Source of the DNA: Streptomyces triticisoli
Lineage (GTDB): Bacteria > Actinomycetota > Actinomycetes > Streptomycetales > Streptomycetaceae
Length of the DNA: 47,041 bases
NCBI RefSeq assembly: GCF_003270085.1
Contig: NZ_QFDQ01000037.1
Coordinates: forward strand, 1 to 47,041
Direction of reading: 5' to 3'
Of this stretch, positions 15,734 through 25,963 are shown one piece after another (positions within the stretch are counted from its first letter, which is position 1; each line of letters begins with the position of its first letter). A program made the position numbers and the translations under genes. The notes below the pieces were generated by a model, which saw only the letters and a list, made by a program, of their open reading frames with translations, was not told the DNA's origin and made no database searches.

Positions 15734-17637
15734 CCGGGCCTGCCAAGGCCGCCCGGGCGGGTGGTCGGCAGCGGGCCGGGGGCGGTGGGGCGGTTCGGCG
15801 GCCGGCGGACGGGCGGATCCGGCTGGGCAGTCCTCGGCCGCGGCTGCGACTGGTCGGGTTCGCGCTGACCCTGGTGCTGCTCGTCTTCGCCGTGCGGCTG
15901 CTGCAGGTGCAGGCCGTCGACGCGAGCGCGTACGCCGCCAAGGCCGACGAGAACCGGTACGTCGTGCACACGCTGGCCGCCGAGCGGGGCGGCATCACCG
16001 ACCGCAACGGCGTCGCACTGGCGACCAGCGTGGACGCCGACGACATCACCGCCGACCCCACGATGTTCACCCGCGACCAGCTGGAGATCGGCGACGGGCC
16101 CGAGCAGGCGGCCGCCCTCCTCGCCCCGATCCTCGGCCAGGACCAGGCCGCGATCGCCAGGAAGCTCCGTACCCCGAACACCCGGTACGTGCTGCTCGCC
16201 CGCCGCCAGACCCCCCAGGTCTGGAAGCAGATCAAGGACCTGAAGACCGCGCTCGCGAAGAAGGCGCAGGCGGACCGGACCAAGACCACCGTCAATGTCC
16301 TGGCCGGTGTCTTCTCCGACCCCAGCAGCAAGCGCGTGTACCCCAACGGCGACCTCGCCGCCGGGATACTGGGCTGGGTCAACGCCGAGGGCAAGGGCGG
16401 CGGCGGCCTCGAGCAGCAGCTGAACGAGCAGCTGGCCGGCAAACCGGGCAAGACCCGCTACGCCCAGTCCGGCGGCCGCGAGGTGCCCACCGCCGGCTCC
16501 ACCGAGACGCCCGCGGTGCCCGGCTCCGACGTGGAACTCACCATCGACCGCGACATCCAGTGGGCCGCCCAGAACGCCATCACCGAGCAGGTGGAGAAGT
16601 CCGGGGCGGACCGCGGCTACGTCATCGTGCAGGACACCCGCACCGGCGAGATCCTCGCGATGGCCAACTCGCCCGGCTTCGACCCGGGCGACCTGTCCCA
16701 CGCCGACCCCGCCGCCCTCGGCAACGCCGCCGTCCAGGACGCCTTCGAGCCCGGCTCCACCGCCAAGGTCATGTCCGTGGCCGCCGTACTGGAGGAGAAG
16801 GCGGCCACACCGCTCACCCACGTCGTCGTACCCAACCGGCTGCACCGCGGCGACCGGCTCTTCCAGGACGACATCGACCACGAGACCTGGTACCTCACGC
16901 TGAACGGCGTGCTCGCCAAGTCCAGCAACATCGGCACCATCCTGGCCACCGGCCAGCTCGGGAAGACCCAGCCGGAGGCCAACAAGGTCCTCCACTCCTA
17001 CCTGCGCAAGTTCGGCATCGGCGAACCGACCGGGCTCGGCTTCCCCGGCGAGACCAGGGGCATCCTCGCCCCGGCCGACAAGTGGTCCACCTCGCAGCAG
17101 TACACGATCCCTTTCGGCCAGGGCGTCTCCATCAACGCTCTGCAGGCCGCGTCCGTCTACTCGACCATCGCCAACGGCGGGGTCCGCGTCCAGCCGACCC
17201 TGGTGCGCGGCACCAAGGACGCCGACGGTCGCTTCACACCGGCCCCCGAGCCCGCGAAGACGCGGGTCGTGAGCGAGAGGACGGCCAGGGAACTCGCGCA
17301 GATGCTGGAGTCCGTGGTGGACGACGAGCAGGGCACCGGCGTCAAGGCGCGCATCCCCGGCTACCGCGTCGCGGGCAAGACCGGTACGGCCAACCGCGTG
17401 GATCCGGACACCGGCAGATACCGCGGCTACACGTCCTCCTTCGCCGGCTTCGCCCCCGCCGACAACCCCCGTGTCACCGTCTATTGCGCGATCCAGAACG
17501 CCACCAAGGGCAGCTACTTCGGCGGCCAGATCTGCGGCCCGATCTACCAGCAGGTCATGGCGTTCGCGCTGAAGACGCTCCAGGTGCCGCCGACCGGGGC
17601 CAAGCCCGCGAACCTGCCCGTCGAATTCAAGCCGTGA
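15691..17637 (+). CDS. ftsI: Septal class B penicillin-binding protein FtsI (PBP3)
   Basis: 648 aa counted from GTG 15691; GTG 15700 (VSDRKTPRRR) is an equally plausible start. A long basic cytoplasmic tail is followed by one transmembrane helix (about residues 52-70). A pedestal domain (ENRYVVHTLAAERGGITDRNG) comes next, then the transpeptidase domain with S356TAK359, S411SN413 and K563TGT566. It cross-links septal peptidoglycan together with FtsW and is the target of beta-lactams. The stop of the preceding duplicate ORF overlaps its start. murE follows after 95 nt. Confidence 0.95.
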   Translation: MTEVSDRKTPRRRVPGPAKAARAGGRQRAGGGGAVRRPADGRIRLGSPRPRLRLVGFALTLVLLVFAVRLLQVQAVDASAYAAKADENRYVVHTLAAERGGITDRNGVALATSVDADDITADPTMFTRDQLEIGDGPEQAAALLAPILGQDQAAIARKLRTPNTRYVLLARRQTPQVWKQIKDLKTALAKKAQADRTKTTVNVLAGVFSDPSSKRVYPNGDLAAGILGWVNAEGKGGGGLEQQLNEQLAGKPGKTRYAQSGGREVPTAGSTETPAVPGSDVELTIDRDIQWAAQNAITEQVEKSGADRGYVIVQDTRTGEILAMANSPGFDPGDLSHADPAALGNAAVQDAFEPGSTAKVMSVAAVLEEKAATPLTHVVVPNRLHRGDRLFQDDIDHETWYLTLNGVLAKSSNIGTILATGQLGKTQPEANKVLHSYLRKFGIGEPTGLGFPGETRGILAPADKWSTSQQYTIPFGQGVSINALQAASVYSTIANGGVRVQPTLVRGTKDADGRFTPAPEPAKTRVVSERTARELAQMLESVVDDEQGTGVKARIPGYRVAGKTGTANRVDPDTGRYRGYTSSFAGFAPADNPRVTVYCAIQNATKGSYFGGQICGPIYQQVMAFALKTLQVPPTGAKPANLPVEFKP

Positions 17638-17686
17638 CCGGCCCCCACCGCTCCCGCACACCCTCCACGCGCGCTCTTCACGCCCT

Positions 17687-17710
17687 TCATCACCCGAATC
17701 ATCACCCGAA
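17687..17710 (+). repeat. Perfect 12-bp tandem repeat between ftsI and murE
   Basis: TCATCACCCGAA occurs at 17687-17698 and again at 17699-17710. It lies 22 nt upstream of the chosen murE start. Confidence 0.9.
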
Positions 17711-17732
17711 CGGAACAACCAGGAACCAGCCC

Positions 17733-19388
17733 GTGACAACGATCACCCCAGGCCCCGGCGACAGCCCCCCGTCCCGGCCCTCACTTCGCTCCGAGGCAGG
17801 TACGCCGGGTACGCTCACGGCCGTGCCACACGCTGATCAGTCCCAGACCACCGAGAAGGGCGCTTCCGTGACGTATCCGGGACCGCCGAGACCGGCCCGG
17901 GTCTCCGCCACCCCCCTCGCGGAGCTCGCCGGTCAGCTGGGGGTCACCGCCCCGGACGGCCCGGCCGAGATCACGGGCATCACCCATGACTCGCGCGCAG
18001 TGCGCCCCGGCGACCTGTACGCCGCCCTGCCCGGCGCCCGCGCGCACGGCGCCGACTTCGTCACCCAGGCGGCGAGCCTGGGCGCGTCCGCCGTGCTCAC
18101 CGACCCGTCCGGCGCCGAGCGCGCCGCCGCCACCGGCCTGCCGGTCCTGGCCGTGGACGACCCGCGCGGGCGGATGGGCGAGCTGGCGGCCACGATCTAC
18201 GGCCGGCCGGGCCGCGACCTGCTCCAGATCGGCATCACCGGCACCTCCGGCAAGACCACCACCGCCTACCTCGTCGAGGGCGGCCTGAAGACCGTGAAGT
18301 CCACCGGACTGATCGGCACGGTCGAGATGCGCATCGGCGAGGAACGCGTCAAGTCCGAGCGCACCACCCCCGAAGCCACCGACCTCCAGGCCCTGTTCGC
18401 GGTCATGCGCGAGCGCGGTGTCGAGGCGGTCGCCATGGAGGTCTCCAGCCACGCCCTGGTGCTCGGCCGGGTCGACGGCTGCGTCTTCGACGTCGCCGTC
18501 TTCACCAACCTCAGCCCGGAGCACATGGAGTTCCACTCCGACATGGAGGACTACTTCCGGGCCAAGGCACAGCTGTTCACCCCCGAGCGCAGCCGGCTCG
18601 GCGTGATCAATCACGACGACGAGTACGGGCGCCGGCTCGCCAAGGAGGCCGGCGTCCCGGTCGTCACCTTCTCGGCCGAGGGCCACCCGGACGCCGACTG
18701 GCGCGCCGAGGACGTCCAGGTCGGCCCGGTCGACTCCACGTTCACCGTGATCGGCCCCGAGGGCCGGCGGATCGCCGCCCGCTCGCCGCTGCCGGGCCCC
18801 TTCAACGTGGCCAACACCCTCGCCGCCGTCGTCGCCCTGGCCGCCGCGGGCCTGGACGCGCAGGCCGCCGCCGACGGCGTCGCCGCCGTACCGGGCGTGC
18901 CGGGCCGCCTGGAGCGCGTGGACGCCGGGCAGCCGTACCTCGCGGTCGTCGACTACGCGCACAAGACGGACGCCGTCGAGTCGGTCCTCAGGGCCCTGCG
19001 CAAGGTCACCAAAGGCCGGGTGCACCTCGTGCTCGGCTGCGGCGGGGACCGCGACCGGACCAAGCGCGCGCCGATGGGCGCCGCCGCGGCCCGGCTCGCC
19101 GACACCGCCGTACTGACCTCCGACAACCCCCGCTCCGAGGACCCCCTCGCCATCCTCGCCACCATGCTCGAGGGCGCCGCCTCGGTACCCGCGCACGAGC
19201 GCGGCGAGGTGCTCCTGTTCGAGGACCGGGCCGCCGCCATCGCCGCCGCCGTCGGCCGGGCCCGGTCCGGCGACACCGTGCTGGTCGCGGGCAAGGGCCA
19301 CGAGCAGGGCCAGGACATCGCCGGAGTGGTCCGTCCCTTCGACGACCGCCAGGTGCTTCGCGAAGCCATCCAGAACACCCAGGGATGA
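17733..19388 (+). CDS. murE: UDP-MurNAc-tripeptide synthetase MurE (diaminopimelate-adding)
   Basis: 551 aa from GTG 17733. GTG 17868 (VTYPGPPRP) has a better ribosome-binding site (GAAGGG, 7 nt) and would give 506 aa, nearer the family average. The Mur ligase ATP site GTSGKTT is at residues 170-176. The carbamylated-lysine region HMEFHSDMEDYFRAKAQLF follows the central YTNLSPEH-like motif. The specificity motif DNPR (464-467) is that of diaminopimelate-adding enzymes. Streptomycetes normally incorporate LL-diaminopimelate. It adds the third residue to UDP-MurNAc-L-Ala-D-Glu in the cytoplasm. murF follows after 27 nt. Confidence 0.93.
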   Translation: MTTITPGPGDSPPSRPSLRSEAGTPGTLTAVPHADQSQTTEKGASVTYPGPPRPARVSATPLAELAGQLGVTAPDGPAEITGITHDSRAVRPGDLYAALPGARAHGADFVTQAASLGASAVLTDPSGAERAAATGLPVLAVDDPRGRMGELAATIYGRPGRDLLQIGITGTSGKTTTAYLVEGGLKTVKSTGLIGTVEMRIGEERVKSERTTPEATDLQALFAVMRERGVEAVAMEVSSHALVLGRVDGCVFDVAVFTNLSPEHMEFHSDMEDYFRAKAQLFTPERSRLGVINHDDEYGRRLAKEAGVPVVTFSAEGHPDADWRAEDVQVGPVDSTFTVIGPEGRRIAARSPLPGPFNVANTLAAVVALAAAGLDAQAAADGVAAVPGVPGRLERVDAGQPYLAVVDYAHKTDAVESVLRALRKVTKGRVHLVLGCGGDRDRTKRAPMGAAAARLADTAVLTSDNPRSEDPLAILATMLEGAASVPAHERGEVLLFEDRAAAIAAAVGRARSGDTVLVAGKGHEQGQDIAGVVRPFDDRQVLREAIQNTQG

Positions 19389-19412
19389 ACATCCAGAAGA
19401 CCAGGGGATGAA
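19367..19412 (+). repeat. 23-bp tandem duplication at the murE/murF junction
   Basis: The segments 19367-19389 and 19390-19412 match at 20 of 23 positions (catccagaa...gatgaa). The first contains the murE stop; the second supplies the AGGGGA ribosome-binding site of murF. Confidence 0.85.
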
Positions 19413-19415
19413 CTT

Positions 19416-20831
19416 GTGATCGCCCTCTCCCTCGCCGAGATCGCAGAAGTCGTCGGCGGGCAGACGCACGACATACCGGATCCATCCGTGGAAGTCACCG
19501 GACCCGTCGTCCGGGACTCCCGCGAGGCGGTGCCCGGCAGCCTCTTCGTCGCCTTCGTCGGCGAGCGCGTGGACGGCCACGACTTCGCCGCCGCCGTCGT
19601 CGAGGCGGGCGCGGCCGCCGTACTGGCCTCCCGGCCCGTCGGCGTGCCCGCGATCGTGGTCGAGGACGTGCAGACCGCCCTCGGCGCCCTCGCCCGCCAT
19701 GTGGTGCGTCGGCTCGGCGCGACCCTCGTGGCGCTGACCGGTTCCGCCGGCAAGACCAGCACCAAGGACCTCATCGCCCAGGTGCTCCGGCGCAAGGCGC
19801 CGACCGTGTTCACGCCCGGCTCGCTCAACAACGAGATCGGGCTGCCGCTGACCGCGCTGAGCGCCACCGAGGAGACGAGGTTCCTCGTGCTGGAGATGGG
19901 CGCCCGCGGCATCGGCCACATCCGCCACCTCACCGAGCTGACCCCGCCGAAGGTGGGAGTCGTGCTCAACGTCGGCAGCGCCCACATCGGCGAGTTCGGC
20001 GGCCGCGAGCAGATCGCCCGGGCGAAGGGCGAGCTGGTGGAGAGCCTGCCCCCCGCCGAGGAGGGCGGCGCCGCGATCCTCAACGCCGACGACCCCTTGG
20101 TACGGGCCATGGCCTCCCGTACGAAGGCGAAGGTGATCCTTTTCGGAGAGTCCGGCGAAGCGGACGTACGCGCCGAGAACGTGAGACTCACGGACAGCGG
20201 ACAGCCCGCCTTCAGGCTTCACACACCCTCCGGTGCATGTGATGTGACCATGCGCCTGTACGGTGAGCACCACGTGTCGAACGCGCTCGCCGCGGCCGCC
20301 GTCGCCCATGAGTTGGGCATGTCCGCGGAAGAGATCGCCACCGCGCTCTCCGAGGCGGGCTCCCTCTCCCGCTGGCGGATGGAGGTCACCGAGCGCCCGG
20401 ACGGCGTGACCGTCGTCAACGACGCCTACAACGCCAACCCGGAGTCCATGCGGGCCGCCCTGCGCGCGCTCGTGGCGATGGGCCGGGGACGGCGGACCTG
20501 GGCGGTGCTCGGCAAGATGGCCGAGCTCGGGGACGAGGCGCTCGCCGAGCACGACGCGGTCGGACGGCTCGCCGTCCGGCTCAACGTCAGCAAGCTCGTC
20601 GCGGTCGGGGGCAGGGAAGCGTCCTGGCTGCAACTGGGCGCATACAACGAGGGTTCGTGGGGTGAGGAGTCGGTGCACGTGTCCGACGCACAGGCGGCGA
20701 TCGACCTGTTGCGCAGCGAGTTGCGTCCGGGGGACGTCGTGCTCGTGAAGGCGTCCCGTTCGGTCGGTCTGGAGGGCGTCGCCCAGGCGCTGCTCGAGAC
20801 CGGCACCGAGGGTGAGGTTGCCGCCCGATGA
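19416..20831 (+). CDS. murF: UDP-MurNAc-tripeptide:D-Ala-D-Ala ligase MurF
   Basis: 471 aa from GTG 19416 with AGGGGATG upstream. Mur ligase motifs are present: ATP loop [48 protein letters not shown] and GKMAELGD. It adds D-Ala-D-Ala to complete UDP-MurNAc-pentapeptide. The last codons overlap the mraY start by 4 nt (ATGA), indicating coupled translation. Confidence 0.95.
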   Translation: MIALSLAEIAEVVGGQTHDIPDPSVEVTGPVVRDSREAVPGSLFVAFVGERVDGHDFAAAVVEAGAAAVLASRPVGVPAIVVEDVQTALGALARHVVRRLGATLVALTGSAGKTSTKDLIAQVLRRKAPTVFTPGSLNNEIGLPLTALSATEETRFLVLEMGARGIGHIRHLTELTPPKVGVVLNVGSAHIGEFGGREQIARAKGELVESLPPAEEGGAAILNADDPLVRAMASRTKAKVILFGESGEADVRAENVRLTDSGQPAFRLHTPSGACDVTMRLYGEHHVSNALAAAAVAHELGMSAEEIATALSEAGSLSRWRMEVTERPDGVTVVNDAYNANPESMRAALRALVAMGRGRRTWAVLGKMAELGDEALAEHDAVGRLAVRLNVSKLVAVGGREASWLQLGAYNEGSWGEESVHVSDAQAAIDLLRSELRPGDVVLVKASRSVGLEGVAQALLETGTEGEVAAR

Positions 20832-21901
20832 TGAAGCAGATCCTGTTCGCGGGTGTCATTGGCCTCTTCCTGACCCTGATCGGCACCCCGCTGCTGATCA
20901 AGCTCCTGGCCCGCAAGGGCTACGGCCAGTACATCCGCGACGACGGCCCGCGCGAGCACGCCAGCAAGCGCGGTACGCCGACCATGGGCGGCATCGCCTT
21001 CATCCTGGCGACGGTCGCCGCCTACTTCCTGTCCAAGGTGATCACCGGCTACCCCCCGACCTACTCGGGTCTGCTGGTGCTGGGCCTGATGGTCGGCATG
21101 GGCCTGGTCGGCTTCCTCGACGACTACATCAAGATCGTCAAGCGCCGTTCGCTGGGTCTGCGCGCCAAGGCGAAGATGGCCGGCCAGCTGATCGTCGGCA
21201 TCGCCTTCGCGGTGCTCGCGCTGCAGTTCGCGGACAACCGCGGCAACACCCCCGCCTCCACGAAGCTGTCGTTCATCACCGACTTCGGCTGGACCATCGG
21301 CCCGGTGCTGTTCGTGGTCTGGGCGCTGTTCATGATCCTCGCGATGTCGAACGGCGTGAACCTCACCGACGGTCTGGACGGTCTGGCCACCGGCGCCTCC
21401 GTGCTCGTCTTCGGCGCCTACACGTTCATCGGCGTCTGGCAGTTCCAGGAGTCCTGCGCCAACGCGCAGACTCTGACCAACCCTGGCGCCTGCTACGAGG
21501 TGCGCGATCCGCTCGACCTCGCGGTCGTGTCCTCCGCGCTGATGGGCGCCTGCCTCGGCTTCCTGTGGTGGAACACCTCGCCCGCCAAGGTCTTCATGGG
21601 CGACACCGGCTCGCTCGCGCTCGGCGGTGTGCTCGCGGGCCTGGCGATCTGCTCGCGCACCGAACTGCTGCTCGCGCTGCTGGGCGGCCTGTTCGTCCTC
21701 ATCACCATGTCGGTGGTCATCCAGGTCGGCTCCTTCCGGCTCACCGGCAAGCGCGTCTTCAGAATGGCGCCACTCCAGCACCACTTCGAACTCAAGGGCT
21801 GGTCCGAAGTGCTCATCGTGGTCCGTTTCTGGATCATTCAGGGCATCTGTGTCATTGTCGGACTCGGTATCTTCTACGCGGGATGGGCAGCGGACAAGTG
21901 A
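20828..21901 (+). CDS. mraY: Phospho-MurNAc-pentapeptide translocase MraY
   Basis: 357 aa from ATG 20828 (or the adjacent ATG 20831). It is a ten-helix membrane enzyme with the family motifs: [33 protein letters not shown] (catalytic Asp pair), [22 protein letters not shown] and QHHFELKGW. It transfers phospho-MurNAc-pentapeptide to undecaprenyl phosphate, giving lipid I. It overlaps murF upstream and murD downstream. Confidence 0.96.
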   Translation: MMKQILFAGVIGLFLTLIGTPLLIKLLARKGYGQYIRDDGPREHASKRGTPTMGGIAFILATVAAYFLSKVITGYPPTYSGLLVLGLMVGMGLVGFLDDYIKIVKRRSLGLRAKAKMAGQLIVGIAFAVLALQFADNRGNTPASTKLSFITDFGWTIGPVLFVVWALFMILAMSNGVNLTDGLDGLATGASVLVFGAYTFIGVWQFQESCANAQTLTNPGACYEVRDPLDLAVVSSALMGACLGFLWWNTSPAKVFMGDTGSLALGGVLAGLAICSRTELLLALLGGLFVLITMSVVIQVGSFRLTGKRVFRMAPLQHHFELKGWSEVLIVVRFWIIQGICVIVGLGIFYAGWAADK

Positions 21902-23361
21902 CCGACTGGCAGGGGAAGAACGTCACCGTCGCCGGACTGGGCGTCTCCGGGGTCCCGGCGGCCAAGGTCCTGCACGGCCTCGGCGCGAAGGTCACCGTCG
22001 TGAACGACGGCGACGACGAGCGGGCCCGGGCGCAGGCGGCCGAGCTGGAGGCGCTGGGCGTCACCGTGCGCCTCGGTGACGGCGACTCCCTGCCCGACGG
22101 CACCGAGCTGATCGTCACCGCGCCCGGCTGGAAGCCGGACAAGCCGCTGTTCCTCGCCGCCGAGCGGGCCGGCGTCCCCGTCTGGGGCGACGTCGAACTC
22201 GCCTGGCGGCTGCGCGGCCCCGACGCCCCGCCGTGGCTCGCCGTCACCGGCACCAACGGCAAGACCACGACCGTGCAGATGCTCGCCTCCATCCTGAAGG
22301 CGGCGGGCCTGCGCACGGCGGCCGTCGGCAACATCGGCGTCTCGCTCCTCGACGCGGTCCTCGACGAGGAGCGGTGCGGCGACCTCGATGTACTCGCCGT
22401 CGAACTCTCCAGCTACCAGCTGCACTGGGTGCCCTCCCTGCGCGCCCACTCCGCCGCCGTCCTCAACCTCGCCCCGGACCACCTCGACTGGCACGGCTCC
22501 ATGGAGGCCTACGCCGCCGACAAGGGCCGTATCTACGAGGGCAACCGCGTCGCCTGCGTCTACAACGCCGCCGACAGGGCCACCGAGGACCTGGTGCGCG
22601 AGGCGGACGTCGAGGAGGGCTGCCGGGCCATCGGCTTCACCCTCGGCACGCCCGGCCCCTCCCAACTCGGTGTGGTGGACGGCATCCTGGTCGACCGCGC
22701 CTTCGTCGAGAACCGGCAGCACAACGCCCAGGAACTGGCCGAGGTCTCCGACATCAGCCCACCCGTCGCCCACCACCACCCTTCCAAGGAAGGCGCTTCG
22801 CGCCCCCATTTTGTTGCCCCGCACAACATCGCCAACGCCCTTGCCGCGGCGGCCCTCGCCCGCGCCTACGGCGTGCCGGCGAAGGCGGTCCGGGACGGCC
22901 TGCGGGCCTTCACCCCCGACGCCCACCGCATCGCGCACGTGGCCGACGTGGACGGCGTGGCCTACATCGACGACTCCAAGGCCACCAACACCCACGCGGC
23001 GGAAGCCTCGTTGGCGTCGTATGAGTCGATCGTATGGATCGCGGGCGGTCTGGCGAAGGGCGCGACCTTCGACGAGCTGGTCACGGGAGCGGCGAAGCGG
23101 CTGCGAGGCGCCGTCCTCATCGGTGCCGACCGCGCCCTGATCCGCGACGCCCTCGCGCGACACGCCCCGGAAGTACCCGTCGTCGACCTCGACCGGACCG
23201 ACACTGGGGCGATGCTCCAGGCCGTCCAGGAGGCGCGGCGGCTCGCACGGCCCGGCGACACGGTACTGCTGGCCCCGGCCTGCGCCTCCATGGACATGTT
23301 CGCCAACTACAACAGGCGCGGCGAGGCGTTCGCGGAGGCCGTGTCCGAACTCGGCGCCTGA
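21883..23361 (+). CDS. murD: UDP-MurNAc-L-Ala:D-Glu ligase MurD
   Basis: 492 aa from ATG 21883 ([12 protein letters not shown]), overlapping mraY by 19 nt; GTG 21898 (4-nt overlap) is the alternative. Motifs: N-terminal [15 protein letters not shown] loop [41 protein letters not shown], and [17 protein letters not shown]. It adds D-glutamate to UDP-MurNAc-L-Ala. Unusual: just before the conserved [16 protein letters not shown] motif there is an extra run of 16 residues, [16 protein letters not shown], bounded by a repeated Val-Ala (22765-22770 and 22813-22818). I do not recall it from other streptomycete MurD proteins. Enzyme function is probably kept because the frame is intact. Confidence 0.93.
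   Translation: MGSGQVTDWQGKNVTVAGLGVSGVPAAKVLHGLGAKVTVVNDGDDERARAQAAELEALGVTVRLGDGDSLPDGTELIVTAPGWKPDKPLFLAAERAGVPVWGDVELAWRLRGPDAPPWLAVTGTNGKTTTVQMLASILKAAGLRTAAVGNIGVSLLDAVLDEERCGDLDVLAVELSSYQLHWVPSLRAHSAAVLNLAPDHLDWHGSMEAYAADKGRIYEGNRVACVYNAADRATEDLVREADVEEGCRAIGFTLGTPGPSQLGVVDGILVDRAFVENRQHNAQELAEVSDISPPVAHHHPSKEGASRPHFVAPHNIANALAAAALARAYGVPAKAVRDGLRAFTPDAHRIAHVADVDGVAYIDDSKATNTHAAEASLASYESIVWIAGGLAKGATFDELVTGAAKRLRGAVLIGADRALIRDALARHAPEVPVVDLDRTDTGAMLQAVQEARRLARPGDTVLLAPACASMDMFANYNRRGEAFAEAVSELGA
22771..22818 (+). repeat. 48-bp in-frame insertion in murD
   Basis: The segment is flanked by near-direct repeats GTCGCC (22765-22770) and GTTGCC (22813-22818). It contains the hairpin CCTTCC-AA-GGAAGG (22780-22793) and GGCGC-TTC-GCGCC (22792-22804), plus an AT-rich cattttgttg. 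The core GGCGCTTCGCGCCC is the complement of a sequence at the rsmH start. Confidence 0.6.
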
Positions 23362-23457
23362 CCCCGGCCGCCTGCGCTGCCGGGCGACCTCGGGAGGGAG
23401 GCGTGGGACCCGTGAGCCGAGCCGGACTTGCGCGGCCGACGTACAGCGGAGGCTCAG

Positions 23458-24840
23458 ATGCCCGGTAGCCCCGGCAGCCGTACCGGCCGCCCGCCCGCGC
23501 AGCGGACCGTCGAGCGGCCCGTCGCAGCACGGCCGGCGCGCGAGAACTCCCTGCGGAACCTGATCGTCCGCGCGCGCAGGGCCTGGGACCGGCCACTCAC
23601 CGCCTACTACCTGATTCTCGGCGGCAGTCTGCTGATCACCGTGCTGGGTCTGGTGATGGTCTACTCGGCCTCCCAGATCACCGCGCTGCAGATGGCGCTG
23701 CCGGGCTCGTACTTCTTCCGCAAGCAGCTGCTCGCCGCCGCGATCGGCACCGGGCTGCTGCTGGCCGCCGCCCGGATGCCGGTCAAGCTGCACCGGGCGC
23801 TGGCCTACCCGATCCTGGCCGGCGCGGTGTCCCTGATGGCACTGGTGCAGGTGCCGGGGATAGGGATGGCGGTCAACGGCAACCAGAACTGGATCTCGCT
23901 GGGCGGCTCCTTCCAGATCCAGCCCAGCGAGATCGGCAAGCTGGCCCTGGTGCTGTGGGGCGCCGACCTGATCGCGCGCAAGGAGGACAAGCGGCTGCTG
24001 AGCCAGTGGAAGCACATGCTGGTGCCGCTCGTCCCGGTCGCCTTCATGCTGCTCGGCCTGATCATGCTGGGCGGTGACATGGGTACGGCGATCATCCTCA
24101 CCGCGATCCTGTTCGGCCTGCTGTGGCTGGCGGGCGCGCCCACCCGGCTGTTCGTGGGCGTGCTGTCGTTCGCCGCCGTGATCGGCGCCATCCTGATCCG
24201 GACCAGCCCCAATCGGCTCGACCGGTTCGCCTGCGTCGGCTCCACCGACGTGGACAAGTGCTGGCAGGCGGTGCACGGCATCTACGCCCTCGCCTCCGGC
24301 GGGCTGTTCGGTTCCGGGCTCGGTGCCAGCGTGGAGAAATGGGGCCAACTCCCCGAGGCCCACACCGACTTCATCTTCGCCGTCACCGGCGAGGAACTGG
24401 GCCTGGCGGGCACGCTGTCCGTGCTCGCCCTGTTCGCGGCTCTAGGCTATGCGGGCATCCGCGTGGCCGGACGCACGGAGGACCCCTTCGTGAGGTACGC
24501 CGCGGGAGGCGTGACCACCTGGATCACCGCTCAGGCAGTGATCAACATCGGTGCGGTGCTCGGTCTGCTGCCGATCGCCGGCGTCCCGCTCCCGCTGTTC
24601 TCCTACGGAGGTTCCGCCCTGCTGCCGACCATGTTCGCCATCGGGCTGCTGATCGCCTTCGCACGCGACGAGCCCGCTGCGCGGGCGGCGCTTGCCATGC
24701 GGCAGCCTCGCTTTGGTAGAAAGCGGGCAGGAGGCTTGGCGTCCGGCCGGAAACCCGACCGCGCATCCGGTCGCGAGCCTCGGAGATGGAACACGATGCG
24801 ACGGCGTGCCTCGGCGGCGCGTCCGTCCGGAGAGCGGTGA
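23458..24840 (+). CDS. ftsW: Septal peptidoglycan polymerase FtsW
   Basis: 460 aa from ATG 23458 (MPGSPGSRTGRP) with CGGAGG 6 nt upstream. A basic N-terminal tail of about 45 residues is followed by about ten transmembrane helices of the SEDS family. Family landmarks: VMVYSAS, NGNQNWISLGGSFQIQPSEIGKLAL, LIMLGGDMGTAIIL, the extracytoplasmic loop with EKWGQLPEAHTDFIFAVTGEELG, and PLPLFSYGGSALLPTMFAIG. The C-terminal tail is Arg-rich. It polymerises lipid II at the septum with FtsI. It lies 96 nt after murD, in a gap with no gene. Confidence 0.95.
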   Translation: MPGSPGSRTGRPPAQRTVERPVAARPARENSLRNLIVRARRAWDRPLTAYYLILGGSLLITVLGLVMVYSASQITALQMALPGSYFFRKQLLAAAIGTGLLLAAARMPVKLHRALAYPILAGAVSLMALVQVPGIGMAVNGNQNWISLGGSFQIQPSEIGKLALVLWGADLIARKEDKRLLSQWKHMLVPLVPVAFMLLGLIMLGGDMGTAIILTAILFGLLWLAGAPTRLFVGVLSFAAVIGAILIRTSPNRLDRFACVGSTDVDKCWQAVHGIYALASGGLFGSGLGASVEKWGQLPEAHTDFIFAVTGEELGLAGTLSVLALFAALGYAGIRVAGRTEDPFVRYAAGGVTTWITAQAVINIGAVLGLLPIAGVPLPLFSYGGSALLPTMFAIGLLIAFARDEPAARAALAMRQPRFGRKRAGGLASGRKPDRASGREPRRWNTMRRRASAARPSGER

Positions 24841-24846
24841 ATTTCG

Positions 24847-25935
24847 GTGCATGTCGTACTCGCCGGCGGAGGTACCGCGGGCCACATCGAGCCCGCGCTC
24901 GCCCTCGCGGACGCCCTGCGCAGGCAGGACCCGACCGTGGGGATCACGGCCCTGGGCACGGAGCGCGGCCTGGAGACCCGGCTCGTGCCCGAGCGGGGCT
25001 ACGAGCTCGCGCTGATCCCGGCGGTGCCGCTGCCGCGCAAGCCCACCCCCGAGCTGATCACCGTCCCGGGCCGGCTGCGCGGCACGATCAAGGCGGCCGA
25101 GCAGGTCCTGGAGCGCACCAAGGCCGACGCCGTGGTCGGCTTCGGCGGCTATGTCGCCCTGCCCGCCTACCTGGCCGCCAAGCGGCTCGGCGTGCCCATC
25201 GTCATCCACGAGGCCAACGCCCGCCCGGGCCTGGCCAACAAGATCGGCTCGCGCTACGCCGCCCAGGTCGCCGTCTCCACCCCCGACAGCAAGCTGCGGG
25301 ACGCCCGCTACATCGGCATCCCGCTGCGCCGTTCCATCGCCACCCTGGACCGGGCGGCCGTGCGCCCCGAGGCCCGCGCGGCGTTCGGGCTCGACCCCAA
25401 CCTGCCCACGCTGCTGGTCTCCGGCGGCTCGCAGGGCGCCCGCCGGCTCAACGAGGTCGTCCAGCAGGTCGCGCCCCGGCTCCAGCAGGCGGGCATCCAG
25501 ATCCTGCACGCGGTCGGACCGAAGAACGAACTGCCGCAGGTGCAGCAGATGCCGGGAATGCCCCCCTACATCCCGGTAAGTTACCTTGATCGTATGGACC
25601 TCGCGTACGCCGCGGCCGATGTGATGCTCTGCCGCGCCGGCGCGATGACCGTCGCCGAACTCTCCGCCGTCGGGCTCCCGGCCGTCTACGTCCCGCTGCC
25701 CATCGGCAACGGCGAACAGCGGCTGAACGCCCAGCCGGTGGTCAAGGCCGGCGGCGGACTGCTGGTCGACGACGCGGAACTCACCCCGGAGTGGGTGCAG
25801 CAGAACGTCCTGCCCGTGCTCGCCGATCCGCACCGGCTGTACCAGATGTCCCGCGCCGCCAGTGAGTTCGGCCGCCGGGACGCCGACGAGCTGCTCGTCG
25901 GCATGGTGTACGAGGCGATCGCCTCGCGCCGTTAG
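24847..25935 (+). CDS. murG: UDP-GlcNAc:lipid I N-acetylglucosaminyltransferase MurG
   Basis: 362 aa from GTG 24847, 6 nt after the ftsW stop. It has the GT28 fold with the N-terminal Gly-rich loop [47 protein letters not shown], the second Gly-rich loop [14 protein letters not shown], and the UDP-GlcNAc site [24 protein letters not shown]. It converts lipid I to lipid II on the inner face of the membrane. The ribosome-binding site is weak, so coupling to ftsW is likely. Confidence 0.96.
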   Translation: MHVVLAGGGTAGHIEPALALADALRRQDPTVGITALGTERGLETRLVPERGYELALIPAVPLPRKPTPELITVPGRLRGTIKAAEQVLERTKADAVVGFGGYVALPAYLAAKRLGVPIVIHEANARPGLANKIGSRYAAQVAVSTPDSKLRDARYIGIPLRRSIATLDRAAVRPEARAAFGLDPNLPTLLVSGGSQGARRLNEVVQQVAPRLQQAGIQILHAVGPKNELPQVQQMPGMPPYIPVSYLDRMDLAYAAADVMLCRAGAMTVAELSAVGLPAVYVPLPIGNGEQRLNAQPVVKAGGGLLVDDAELTPEWVQQNVLPVLADPHRLYQMSRAASEFGRRDADELLVGMVYEAIASRR

Positions 25936-25963
25936 GACCGTATGCACGAAAGGGCTTGAGAGC

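Noticed and set aside
17781..20678. 965-codon open frame on the minus strand opposite murE/murF
   Set aside because: Shadow frame caused by high GC. Its composition (Gly/His/Arg/Ala) is not protein-like and it lies wholly opposite confident genes.
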